Assembly: GCA_964521085.1 (NCBI GenBank)
Contig: CAZFPL010000005.1
Span: 45,463 to 109,462 of the forward strand
Source: JAFGKK01 sp964521085
GTDB lineage: Bacteria; Chloroflexota; Anaerolineae; Anaerolineales; RBG-16-64-43
DNA length: 64,000 nt
Direction: 5' to 3'
Shown: positions 35,105 through 43,436 of the stretch, in pieces
Layout: the number at the start of each line of letters is the position of its first letter
Numbering within the stretch: the stretch's first letter is position 1
Position numbers and translations under genes: made by a program
Notes under the pieces: model-generated
Database searches by the model: none
The model's input: the letters and a program-made list of their open reading frames with translations, nothing else
What the model was told of the DNA's origin: nothing

Positions 35105-35812
35105 ATGAGCCAGTTGACGACAATCTACCGAATCCAGGATCTGCCCGCCGAAGAAAGACCGCGGGAACGTATGGCCGCGACCGGACCGCAGGCGCTTTCG
35201 ACAGCCGAACTGCTCGCGCTTCTCCTTCGCACCGGGGGGCGCGGGCACAGCGCGCTGCAAACCGCGCAGGCACTCCTGCATCAAACCGGCGGTTTGCTGG
35301 GATTGCGCAGGGCGTCGTTTCCGGATCTGTGCGCGATCCCTTCGATCGGCCCGTCGAAAGCATCGTTGATTCTCGCCGCTGTCGAGCTGGGGCGCCGGAT
35401 CGCGGTGACCGAAGCGGAAGAAGCGCCGACCGTTTCCTCCCCCTCCGCCGCGGCCGCGTTGCTCCAATATGAGATGGCCGGGTTGGAGCAGGAGCACCTG
35501 CGCACGATCCTGCTGGATGCGCGCAACCGGCTGATCCGTGTCTGCGAGGTTTACCGCGGGTCTCTTACCACGTCGCTGATCCGCACCGGCGAGGTGTTCC
35601 GCGAGGCGATTAAATCCAACGCCGCCGGGATGATCGTTGTCCACAACCATCCCAGCGGCGATCCTTCCCCCAGTCCGGAGGATCTGGCCGTCACACGCAA
35701 TCTAATCGAAGCCGGCCGGTTGCTCGATATACCGGTTCTGGATCATATCGTCATCGGGCGCAGCCGGTTCGTCTCGATGCGCGAGCAGGGGATGGGTTTT
35801 GCGGAGAAATAA
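35105..35812 (+). CDS. radC: RadC family JAB-domain protein
   Basis: 235 residues. An N-terminal helix-hairpin-helix part (ALSTAELLALLLRTG and LCAIPSIGPSKA) precedes a JAB/MPN metal-binding domain with HNHPSGDPSPSPED. The fold is that of zinc isopeptidases, but the function of RadC is not settled; a DNA-repair role was withdrawn. GGGGAGACG precedes the ATG, and TAAAAT lies about 40 bases upstream. It converges with the repeat-protein gene. Confidence 0.93.
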   Translation: MSQLTTIYRIQDLPAEERPRERMAATGPQALSTAELLALLLRTGGRGHSALQTAQALLHQTGGLLGLRRASFPDLCAIPSIGPSKASLILAAVELGRRIAVTEAEEAPTVSSPSAAAALLQYEMAGLEQEHLRTILLDARNRLIRVCEVYRGSLTTSLIRTGEVFREAIKSNAAGMIVVHNHPSGDPSPSPEDLAVTRNLIEAGRLLDIPVLDHIVIGRSRFVSMREQGMGFAEK

Positions 35813-35876
35813 CCCGGATGGAGGAGGAAACAGCCTTCCCACGGGTTAATTCCTGCCTCTTCCAGGCGGGATGCCT

Positions 35877-37253
35877 TCACATGCCGCAGACCAAGAGATC
35901 CAAATCCCAGAATACTTCGCTGGTGGACACCTGCGCGAACACGCTGTCGTAAGCGACAAACTGGTATTGGACCCAGGCCTCGCGGAATTTGGTGAAATCT
36001 GGAATCGATTCCGAAAAAAGCAGATACGAATACGCTTCCGAACCCATCGGGGTCATAACCAACGCCTCGCCCCAGGGGGTCGCATCCTCCCCGTTTTTAT
36101 CTCTCAACCGGATAAACAACCAAACGCCTGCAACCTTTTCCGGTTCCGCTACTTTAACCTGAAATAGCGCCTGCTGCTCACCACAGCCGGTTCCCCGGTA
36201 ATAAATGTGCTTTGGCTCCACGATCACCTCGAAAAAAGATGCAGGTGGCATCGTCGGAGTCGGGGTCTCAGTCCAGGACGAAGTTACAGTCAGGGTTACG
36301 GTCGGCGTGGGAGAGGATGGGACGGCGACGGTCGGAGTTCCGGTTAAGGAAGGAGAGATGGTAAACGTCCGTTTACTCACTCCAGCAGCGAACCCTACTG
36401 TCTCGGTCGGCGCCGGGCCATTTCTTCTACCAATGGAACCGGCCAGCAAACCTAAAAGGACAAGGATAACGGCGGCGCTTAGGCCAATCGGCAGTAACCA
36501 ACCCAGACGTGGATGCCCTATTTGCGATCCGCCGTTCGATCCACCGGATGGCGGTTTGGCGAGTATGTAAATGGGAGCGCTGTTCCCCGACTCATCCCCC
36601 GGCGGCCTGGCGATGATGTTAATTGGTCCATTATTGCCCGATCGATCCCCCGGCGGATTGGCAATGATGCCGATGGGTCCGGTATCCTCCGGAGGATGGA
36701 CAATGATTCCGATGGGACCGCTATCCCCCATCGAATCTCCCGGCGGCCTGGCGATGATGTTGATGGGTCCATTGTTTCCCGCCTGATCCCCCGGCGGATT
36801 GGCGATGATATTGATGGGTCCGTTGTTTCCCGATTGATCCCCCGGTGGTTTGGCTAGGATAGCGACCGGACCCATGGCAGCCATAGCTGCTGCGCCGCCG
36901 GCCATCTGTCTCCGGCCTGAAGGCCGGATCAAATTGGCGATCTGAATCGCCAGCGGCGTCCCTGCAAGCCATTTCACAATCTCGGGAGAAAGCTCGTTGG
37001 GAAGCAGCACTCCAGCTTTCAAGGATCCCGCCAATCGGGATGTGAGGTCGGCTCGCGCTTCGGCGAGGATATCCTCGCCGCGGACAAAGTGGTTTCCCTT
37101 GTGACGAAGAACGTCCGCCGCTTCCCGGATTGCTCCGGGGAGTTTTTCCAAGGCGGCCGGCTGTATAGGCTCGTTCCAGGAAACGGCTGAGGAAAGTTTC
37201 TGTTTGAGGTTGTCCAGCGCAATCTCGATCAAACGATCGGGAGTTATCTCCAT
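35877..37253 (-). CDS. membrane protein with seven GPINIIA-x-PPGD repeats beside a radical SAM gene
   Basis: 458 residues, not recognised. The layout is: a helical N-terminal region (1-125, with EDILAEARADLTSRLAGSL); seven tandem units of about 17 residues (128-238) such as GPINIIANPPGDQAGNN and GPINIIARPPGDESGNS, the fourth shortened to 13; one membrane helix (about 250-272); a Thr/Pro-rich linker (TPTVAVPSSPTPTV); and an extracellular C-terminal domain (about 340-458) with PKHIYYRGTGCGEQQALF. The repeats are on the N-terminal, predicted cytosolic side of the membrane. They contain no Cys, Trp or Tyr except one Tyr in the last unit. The upstream gene on the same strand is a radical SAM/SPASM enzyme, a family that often modifies peptides, so the repeats may be its substrate (inference). 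GGAG precedes the ATG at 37253. Confidence 0.8.
   Translation of the reverse strand: MEITPDRLIEIALDNLKQKLSSAVSWNEPIQPAALEKLPGAIREAADVLRHKGNHFVRGEDILAEARADLTSRLAGSLKAGVLLPNELSPEIVKWLAGTPLAIQIANLIRPSGRRQMAGGAAAMAAMGPVAILAKPPGDQSGNNGPINIIANPPGDQAGNNGPINIIARPPGDSMGDSGPIGIIVHPPEDTGPIGIIANPPGDRSGNNGPINIIARPPGDESGNSAPIYILAKPPSGGSNGGSQIGHPRLGWLLPIGLSAAVILVLLGLLAGSIGRRNGPAPTETVGFAAGVSKRTFTISPSLTGTPTVAVPSSPTPTVTLTVTSSWTETPTPTMPPASFFEVIVEPKHIYYRGTGCGEQQALFQVKVAEPEKVAGVWLFIRLRDKNGEDATPWGEALVMTPMGSEAYSYLLFSESIPDFTKFREAWVQYQFVAYDSVFAQVSTSEVFWDLDLLVCGM
36540..36872 (-). repeat. coding tandem repeat, about 51-base period, seven units
   Basis: Units encode GP-I-x-I-I-A-x-P-P-G-D-x-x-G-N-N with high DNA similarity between units, including the CCCCCGGCGGA stretch for P-P-G. 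One unit is 12 bases shorter. The high identity points to recent duplication or to selection on the unit itself. Confidence 0.9.
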
Positions 37254-37346
37254 GGATTTTCTCCGGAATCCTTTCTTCGCATTGAATCGCGGGGCGCAGC
37301 GGTCGAAAAGCGCGGTGATTCTACAAGGATATATCGCGCATCCGCT

Positions 37347-38393
37347 TCACCCTGCAATCGGTTCATCAGGCTCCCCGCATCCCACCCGGTGCAATCGGAA
37401 CAGGCAGGCGGGCAGCGCACCCCCATGACTGCCGCCGGCCAGCTTTCCATAAACCGCGATCGTCCGTCCCGGACATCCCCCGTGGCACGACGCCCGCAAA
37501 GGACAGGGTCCGCAGAGGCCGGAAGGCACATGGGTGGCCAGCTCGTTCTGTATTTTGGAAAATCCCCCGTTCCGGAGCAAAGTCTTCGCGGAAATGCGGT
37601 TCACATTCCCGATTCGATAATTGGGGGTCATCAGCGCGGTACAAGGGTATAGATCTCCATCGGAAGTGATATAGGATGTTCCCGCCCCCGCTTTGCAGGA
37701 AAACGCCTCGCGTCCGGGGCAAGGCCCGGTCGGACAATCGATTATCACCTCAAAACCATTTCTCCGAAATAAAGGCCAAGCGTGAAAAAAATGCCCGACT
37801 TCCGGTTTGGCCCATGCGCGCTCGTCATACGCGGCGCCGGCGGCTCTACCGACCGGAAGCCACATCGTATACCGGAGCGCTTGGACGCCGAGCGAGCGCG
37901 CAAAGGCCGCCATCTCTTCGATTTCCTCCGCGGTGTCCGGCGTGAGCAGCGTGCACAAATGAACGGTGAGGCCCAAGGAAACGGAATCCTCAACCGCCCG
38001 AACTGCACGCTCGAAGGATCCGGGGGGACCATGACGAAGCCGTGACGATCGGGGTTCGGTCGGACCATCCAAGCTGATTTGGATGACTTTTAACCCAACG
38101 GACGAAAGATTCGCCAACCGTTTCCGCGTCGCCAGGAATCCGTTGGTCGCCAGGGTGAAATTAAGGCCGCAGGCGGCGCCGGCCCGGGTAAGCTCTTCAA
38201 GATCGGCACGCAGAAGCGGCTCCCCACCCGACCATCCGATCGTTGTGACACCGGCGTCCGCCAGATCGCGAAGCAGGTTTTTCATCGCCTTCGTATCCAT
38301 CTCGCCCGGGCGGGCGCGCCCGGCATCGACAAAGCAATGCGCGCATCGGAAGTTGCAGCGTTTGGTGGCTTCAATCCCGACACAGAATGCCAA
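37347..38393 (-). CDS. radical SAM/SPASM protein, candidate peptide maturase
   Basis: 348 residues. The N-terminal CNFRCAHC (13-20) binds the SAM-cleaving 4Fe-4S cluster; GWSGGEPLLR and ISLDGPTE are core barrel motifs. The C-terminal SPASM-like region (about 215-335) has at least nine Cys, for example DCPTGPCPG, FSCKAG, LYPCTA, GLCGPCPLRASCHGGCPG, for auxiliary clusters. SPASM enzymes modify ribosomal peptides or proteins (thioether, C-C or ether bonds, epimers, spliced residues). There is no separate RRE domain. The start is TTG at 38391-38393 with AAGAAGGA ahead. It lies 93 bases before the repeat-protein gene on the same strand. It could instead act on a small molecule, as NirJ/AhbD-type enzymes do. 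Confidence 0.87.
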   Translation of the reverse strand: MAFCVGIEATKRCNFRCAHCFVDAGRARPGEMDTKAMKNLLRDLADAGVTTIGWSGGEPLLRADLEELTRAGAACGLNFTLATNGFLATRKRLANLSSVGLKVIQISLDGPTEPRSSRLRHGPPGSFERAVRAVEDSVSLGLTVHLCTLLTPDTAEEIEEMAAFARSLGVQALRYTMWLPVGRAAGAAYDERAWAKPEVGHFFHAWPLFRRNGFEVIIDCPTGPCPGREAFSCKAGAGTSYITSDGDLYPCTALMTPNYRIGNVNRISAKTLLRNGGFSKIQNELATHVPSGLCGPCPLRASCHGGCPGRTIAVYGKLAGGSHGGALPACLFRLHRVGCGEPDEPIAG

Positions 38394-38504
38394 TCGAAAA
38401 ATCCTTCTTCCATACGGAGAATGGCACGGCGGGGAGAATCCAGCAGTGTTAATTCCGGGATTCTCTTCCGCTATGAAATGCAGACTTCATGGTTCAATAA
38501 TCGT

Positions 38505-38783
38505 CTAGCGCACCCCGAACACCTTGAATTCCGAAGTGGCCGCTTCCCATTGCGTCTCGACGCGTTCGACCGTGGAGGCGGAGGGCCCCTGCTTGATGTC
38601 CGTTAATAAAATCTCCAGCGCAGACCGCGGGCCCTCGGCAATCAATTCCACGCTGCCGTCCCACCGGTTGCGCACCCATCCGGTCAACCCGTACGTCATT
38701 CCGCGGTGCAGGACAAACGCACGGAATCCAACCCCCTGCACATCACCGAAGACCTCGGCATGCAGCCGTTCTTTTTCGCTCAT
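38505..38783 (-). CDS. acyP: acylphosphatase
   Basis: 92 residues, full length. Signature motifs VFGDVQGVGFRAFV (substrate-binding loop with Arg) and GWVRNRWDGSVELIAEG (catalytic Asn) are clear. It hydrolyses acyl-phosphates such as carbamoyl phosphate and 1,3-bisphosphoglycerate. Its ATG overlaps the stop of the upstream peptidase-like gene, and the next gene downstream is the radical SAM gene after 111 bases. Confidence 0.94.
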   Translation of the reverse strand: MSEKERLHAEVFGDVQGVGFRAFVLHRGMTYGLTGWVRNRWDGSVELIAEGPRSALEILLTDIKQGPSASTVERVETQWEAATSEFKVFGVR

Positions 38784-39985
38784 CCCGTTCCCTCTTTTCC
38801 CGCCGGAAGACGCAGCTTCCTATGATGGATCAGCATTTGAACGATCAGCATTCCCGCCAGTAAAACCAATCCAGCCAGCACAAGAACCCAAGCGGATGGG
38901 ATCCAGGGCTTCTCGTGAGCAAACCGGCTTATCCAATCCGATTCGAGTTCGCTCAGCGATTTTCCCGTGGACGCCTCCCACCCTCGATTGCATTCCGCAC
39001 CGCCGGCATAGGCTGCGAATGCCTGACGGAGGGCGGCCAATCCATATTTTTCCTTAAGGAATGCCACGAAGGATTTGCTTTCCGCGTATGCCAAAAATGC
39101 CGATCCTTCGTTCGATGGGAAAACCCCGCACAAAGTCGGGATCGGGATAAGCCTGCCATTTCCCACGGCATCCTGCAGAGTCTGATCCGCTTCCGGCCGC
39201 GGTTCCATTTCATATCCGGCGGCCGCGCCTTCCACCAACCAAAGCGGCAGGGAAGCATAAGCGCTTCCCCACTTGGCACCCAGGAGGATATGAGTCATTT
39301 CATGTGAAATCAGCACCGCCAGGGTTTTCCGGCCTTCCGCTCCCGGGGCGGATGCCAGGATGATGATCCCGGCAACCGGCGAAGATACGGCGCCCTCCCA
39401 TCCGCGGATCCGGTCGCCCATCGCCGCGTGGAAATCCGCAAGTTTCGGGTAGAGAATCAGCGTAATTCTCTCGGGGATCGGGGATTCGAGATCGGCGGAG
39501 ATAGTTCCAACCGCCAACAGCGCCAACTCGGCGGCATCGGTCGCCGCCTCAGATCCCACCTCTGCCCACCCGACAGTCACGCGTCCGTAGTTCAGTTGGT
39601 CCCAGGAATACTTGGGGTCGGAAAATTGAAAGGCCTGCGGAGGGGAGGTTAATGTAAAACCTGATGGAAAATCCACTTCCCACCAATATTTAATGAAGGT
39701 GAAGGGAAATGGTAATCGGGGAACCCGATCGACATCGACGGCAAGGGAATATCCGCCATACAAGCTTGCCTGCTGAGGGGAAAAAACATATCGGGAGGAG
39801 TCATACTCCACAACCAGCCGGCTTTCCAAAATCGATTCAGAGGAATAAACGCGCGCGATAAAATGGATTCGGCCTTCGAAGGAAAAATACCTTATTGTGT
39901 TTTCGATCCATGGACCGTCGCGGAGTCCTACCTGCGAGTTCAGCCAGACGGGAAAGAAAAGGGCGGTTAAAAGGAGACTATACAT
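38780..39985 (-). CDS. peptidase MA-like metalloprotease, membrane-anchored
   Basis: About 401 residues from the ATG at 39985. An N-terminal signal sequence (MYSLLLTALFFPVWLN) precedes an extracellular part with a beta-rich domain (about 20-150) and a gluzincin-like domain carrying SHEMTHILLG, the HExxH zinc motif, followed by LPLWLVEGAAAGYE, whose Glu is the third ligand in this family. A C-terminal membrane helix (about 370-390) and a short basic tail anchor it. The frame is open to 40090, and an earlier ATG there would add 35 residues; I prefer the start that gives a proper signal peptide. Common in Chloroflexota as peptidase MA family; substrate unknown. Confidence 0.8.
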   Translation of the reverse strand: MYSLLLTALFFPVWLNSQVGLRDGPWIENTIRYFSFEGRIHFIARVYSSESILESRLVVEYDSSRYVFSPQQASLYGGYSLAVDVDRVPRLPFPFTFIKYWWEVDFPSGFTLTSPPQAFQFSDPKYSWDQLNYGRVTVGWAEVGSEAATDAAELALLAVGTISADLESPIPERITLILYPKLADFHAAMGDRIRGWEGAVSSPVAGIIILASAPGAEGRKTLAVLISHEMTHILLGAKWGSAYASLPLWLVEGAAAGYEMEPRPEADQTLQDAVGNGRLIPIPTLCGVFPSNEGSAFLAYAESKSFVAFLKEKYGLAALRQAFAAYAGGAECNRGWEASTGKSLSELESDWISRFAHEKPWIPSAWVLVLAGLVLLAGMLIVQMLIHHRKLRLPAGKEGTG

Positions 39986-40108
39986 CGAGTCATAATGGGC
40001 GTTGGAAATAAGGCGGGAAATCCCTCCGGGGAAGAGGTCAGCAGCAACGGAAGGATTCCGCCGGGGCGGGATGGGCGATCCGGCGGACACAGAAACCGCC
40101 GAAGCCCC

Positions 40109-41170
40109 CTATTCTTCATCCTCCTCCCCTTCTTCTTCCTCTTCTTCTTCCTCTTCGTCTTCCTCTTCGTCTTCAGTTTCTTCCTCCAATTCGTCCAGAT
40201 CCAGAAGCGGCAGCTCGCCAAGCGAATCCTGGAATTCGGCGTTTTCCAGGGCTTCTTCGATTCGATCCCATTCCTCGCCGACGGCCTGCTTTTGCATCTT
40301 CTCCATCCCATTCCGCGCCGTTTCGCCCCCGATTTCCCCCAGCGCATCGATGGTGTTCGCGCGTACGCCGGCGTCGACGTCTTCCAGCAGGTCGATCAAT
40401 TGCGGGATCGATTTCCGCAATCCCAGCGCGCCGGCGGCGCGCGCCGCTTCCGCCCGCAGGAGGGGCGAACTGCTGTGGAGTTCCTCGACGACAATGCCGG
40501 AAAAGAAAGGATCGGCCGAGCGTCCCATCGCCAGAAGCGCGCTGCCGCGCATCCGCTCTTCGGCATGAGTATGCGCGTTCTCCAGGATCGCGCGCACCTG
40601 CGGATCGGACGAAAACCCGACCGATTCCACCGCCCGGCGGCGGACCTCGAGATCGTCTTTCCCCCGGATCACCGCGATCAACCGCGCGGTGATCCGTTCA
40701 CCGATGGAGGGTGGAATTTCTTCGAGCTCCGACCGTTCCACGAACGCCCCCAGCGCGGATGCCGCGCCGGCCCGCACCGACAGGTCCGGATCCTGCTCCA
40801 TGAATTGGAGAAACCGGTCGACGAGTTTGGCATCCCCGCATTCCCAAAAGGCGCGGATCGCGTGCACCCGCACCTTGGCGTCTCCGTCATTCAGGGCGAT
40901 GCGGGCGACAGCGAGAAAATCCAATTCAAAATTTTCGCGCGCCTCCACCTCCATCCTGCCCATCAGATCCCGGCGGGCGTCAACCGGAAGCCGGCGCCAC
41001 AATCGCGCCATTTCCGCGGCCTGCCCCGAAGCAAGGTCGGAAAGCCAATGCAGCGGGAACCGGACCTCGGATTTGGATTCCGCCGAAGGCTGCCGGTCCG
41101 CCGCAGGCGAATCCCCGGCCATCCCCTTGAGTAAAACCATCGCTGCGTCGAACAGCTTCTGTTCCGACAT
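40109..41170 (-). CDS. HEAT-repeat protein with polyacidic tail
   Basis: 353 residues. Residues about 40-300 form HEAT/PBS-lyase-like repeats, for example DGDAKVRVHAIRAFWECGDAKL and EDVDAGVRANTIDALGEIGG (helices cited by ends). The last 30 or so residues are nearly all Glu and Asp, written in GAA/GAG/GAC codons as a simple-sequence tract at 40110-40190. No enzyme motif. It probably serves as a protein-binding scaffold. It starts 15 bases after rseP, so the two are co-transcribed. Tail length may vary between strains by slippage. Confidence 0.82.
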   Translation of the reverse strand: MSEQKLFDAAMVLLKGMAGDSPAADRQPSAESKSEVRFPLHWLSDLASGQAAEMARLWRRLPVDARRDLMGRMEVEARENFELDFLAVARIALNDGDAKVRVHAIRAFWECGDAKLVDRFLQFMEQDPDLSVRAGAASALGAFVERSELEEIPPSIGERITARLIAVIRGKDDLEVRRRAVESVGFSSDPQVRAILENAHTHAEERMRGSALLAMGRSADPFFSGIVVEELHSSSPLLRAEAARAAGALGLRKSIPQLIDLLEDVDAGVRANTIDALGEIGGETARNGMEKMQKQAVGEEWDRIEEALENAEFQDSLGELPLLDLDELEEETEDEEEDEEEEEEEEEGEEDEE

Positions 41171-41185
41171 CCGCCGCAGACTCCG

Positions 41186-42253
41186 CTACCTGGGCATCAC
41201 CGGGAAGAAGAGATCCAGATAGGTGATGAACAGCATCAGTAGAATGAGGATCAACAGGGAATACCCGTGGACCATTCGTTCCTTCTCCGGATCCACCCGC
41301 TTTCCGCGGATCGCCTCCAGGAAAACGAACAACAGCCGGCCGCCGTCAAAAGCCGGGATCGGAAGGATGTTCCCGATCGCCAGAGCCAGGTTGATCATGC
41401 CGATCCAATTGAGGATGATCACCCAGCGGTTGCTTTCCCGCGCCGCGCCGACGATCTGCTCGGTCACATCCAATATTCCCACCGGGCCGACGGGCCGGTC
41501 GGTGGAGGCATTGAAGCCGCCGCGCAGAATCATCGCCGGGAGCTGCAGGAAAAGCTTGAGTTGGCTGACGATGGTGCGCATGCCCTCTCCAAACGCCTCG
41601 ATCCAACTGTGGCGGCTCGATAGGACATCGGTGATGACCATTCCGGTCGGGCCCTGCCCCTCCGGCGTCTCCGATTTCGTGCGCGGGGTGACGGGAATGT
41701 CCATCTCCGCACCGTTCCTGGAAACGTGGAGCGTAATCTCCGTCCCAAGATTGGCGTAAATGTAATCAATCACCTCATAGTTGCGCCTGACGGCTTTGCC
41801 GTCCACCGCCAGGATCAAGTCACCGGGCAGCAGGCCGGACTGGGCGGAGGGCGTGTCCGGCGTGGTGGATTCAACCTTAACGGATTCCGGATACGCCATC
41901 TTGAAGGCGATGGTATAGGCTAACACCGCCGCCAGCGCGTTCATGACCACACCCCCGAGGAGCACGACCACGCGGACTCTTTTCCGGGCGCCCGCCAATC
42001 CGCCTTCGACACTCGGGTCGTCCTCGCCCACCGGACGGACAAACGCGCCGAACGGTATCCAATTTAAAGTGATATCCGTTCCCTGCCAGGTAAAAATCTT
42101 CAATAATTTGGGGGGGAATCCGAAACCGAATTCCTCGACCTTGACGCCGGTCAACCGGCACATGACGAAATGCCCAAGCTCGTGGATGAAAAGCAGAAGG
42201 CCGAACAGGAACAGCGCCAGTACCCAATCCAATATATTTCCGAAGAATTCCAT
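41186..42253 (-). CDS. rseP: site-2 protease RseP (RIP metalloprotease)
   Basis: 355 residues. Membrane zinc protease: the first helix carries HELGH (about 25-29) and the third NILPIPAFDGGRL with the second metal ligand Asp. A single PDZ domain lies between (about 125-200, SGLLPGDLILAVDGKAVRR). Cleaves anti-sigma factors and leftover signal peptides within the membrane. In many bacteria it follows dxr in the MEP pathway; here a mevalonate-pathway gene lies upstream instead. First gene of the run that reaches the radical SAM pair. Confidence 0.94.
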   Translation of the reverse strand: MEFFGNILDWVLALFLFGLLLFIHELGHFVMCRLTGVKVEEFGFGFPPKLLKIFTWQGTDITLNWIPFGAFVRPVGEDDPSVEGGLAGARKRVRVVVLLGGVVMNALAAVLAYTIAFKMAYPESVKVESTTPDTPSAQSGLLPGDLILAVDGKAVRRNYEVIDYIYANLGTEITLHVSRNGAEMDIPVTPRTKSETPEGQGPTGMVITDVLSSRHSWIEAFGEGMRTIVSQLKLFLQLPAMILRGGFNASTDRPVGPVGILDVTEQIVGAARESNRWVIILNWIGMINLALAIGNILPIPAFDGGRLLFVFLEAIRGKRVDPEKERMVHGYSLLILILLMLFITYLDLFFPVMPR

Positions 42254-42285
42254 TTCTCCGCCTTTCCAAAATTCTGTCCGGGAGG

Positions 42286-42291
42286 ATTATA
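42286..42291 (-). promoter_or_regulatory. TATAAT -10 box of rseP
   Basis: A perfect TATAAT on the minus strand 33 bases before the rseP start. Confidence 0.5.
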
Positions 42292-42329
42292 TCAGGCAAG
42301 GATTTTCCATCCCATCCTTCCTCTCCCAA

Positions 42330-42368
42330 CCTCTCCCTCCTTCCCGTAATACGGGAAGGAGGGAGAGG
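42330..42368. repeat. perfect 19-bp palindrome
   Basis: CCTCTCCCTCCTTCCCGTA at 42330-42348 pairs fully with 42350-42368 around a single A. It is purine on one arm and pyrimidine on the other and sits between mvaD and rseP. It could terminate mvaD or be a mobile palindrome; a similar but different one lies at 59405. Confidence 0.8.
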
Positions 42369-42431
42369 TGAAGGAGAGGGTGGATAGGATGGAAAGGATG
42401 AATGGAACCAGGGGAATTTTAGGAGGGATCT

Positions 42432-43436
42432 TTAGGGTCCGGATTTTTCTCTCGTCGTCACGGGAAGAATCCTCGCGCCACATCCCGGCCGGGCGCGAAG
42501 CATCTGCCGCACCGCAGGATACCCCCGCAGACGCCTTTCGACTTCCGCGGAGGATTCCTCGGGGCAAAGGCAGTGCACATTGGGACCGGCGTCAATTGTA
42601 AATGCCACCGGCAAGCCTCCGGCACGCCACTCCGGGATCATCCGCATCAATTCCAGGGTTGCGGGCTCCAGGTAGGTGAGCGCCGGCGTTGACGTCCGCA
42701 TCACCTCGTGCATTAAGCGGGTATCTTCCTCGAGAATTTCCGTCAGCGAAGGGAAATCCTTTTCGTGGATCGCCCGGCGGCAGATCTCCAAACGCCGGGG
42801 AGTATCCGCCACCCGCGCTTTCTGCAGCGGGCTGGTCCGCGCAATCTGGTTCCCTTCCGCCGAACCGACCTTTTTCGGGCCGGCGTTAAGGATCGCGATC
42901 CAATCCACCAGCGCCCAATGATCCGGCGTCGCGATGGATTCCGCGTAGGAGCGCTCGTCCTCGTCCGCCGCATACCACTCGGTAAATCCATCCGGAATGG
43001 ACCGGCTGGCCGAGCCGGATCCGCGCCGGGCAAGGATGGAAAGGTCCCGCTCCGTAAGTTTCAATCCCAGCGCGTCCGCCGCGGCGAGGGTTAACGCGGC
43101 GAAGGCGGAGGCCGATGAGGCGATCCCCGCTCCGAGCGGGAAGTTATTCCCGCTTTCGACTCGAGCCTTGCAGGATGTCCCCGCCCTGCGGCGGAGCTGA
43201 TCCAAATGATCGGAGACCCTCCGCTGCGGGATTCCCGCCTGCCGGATTCCTTGCAGGATAAACTCGTCTTCCGCAAGCCCCAGGTCAAACTCCACCGAGG
43301 TGCGCGTTTCGAGCCCGGCCATGTTCATCGCAATCGAGCCGTTGGCCGGCAGACGCAATGCGTCGTCGCGGTTGCCCCAATATTTGATGAAGGCGATGTT
43401 AGGGCAAGCGACCGCCGTTGCGCACCGAGTTTGCAT
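42432..43436 (-). CDS. mvaD: diphosphomevalonate (or phosphomevalonate) decarboxylase
   Basis: 334 residues, GHMP superfamily. ACPNIAFIKYWGNRD at the N terminus, the ATP loop PLGAGIASSASAFAAL (about 98-113), SGSASRSIPDGFTEW and TIDAGPNVH with the catalytic Asp are all typical of MvaD. The enzyme makes isopentenyl diphosphate in the mevalonate pathway. In some Chloroflexota a homologue prefers mevalonate 5-phosphate and works with isopentenyl phosphate kinase; the sequence alone does not separate the two here. Its 5' end overlaps a recombinase remnant. Confidence 0.92.
   Translation of the reverse strand: MQTRCATAVACPNIAFIKYWGNRDDALRLPANGSIAMNMAGLETRTSVEFDLGLAEDEFILQGIRQAGIPQRRVSDHLDQLRRRAGTSCKARVESGNNFPLGAGIASSASAFAALTLAAADALGLKLTERDLSILARRGSGSASRSIPDGFTEWYAADEDERSYAESIATPDHWALVDWIAILNAGPKKVGSAEGNQIARTSPLQKARVADTPRRLEICRRAIHEKDFPSLTEILEEDTRLMHEVMRTSTPALTYLEPATLELMRMIPEWRAGGLPVAFTIDAGPNVHCLCPEESSAEVERRLRGYPAVRQMLRARPGCGARILPVTTREKSGP

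Noticed and set aside
36540..36872. CRISPR-like array
   Set aside because: The regular 51-base units are in frame inside a coding sequence with no variable spacers, so this is a protein repeat. No other CRISPR-like pattern was seen.
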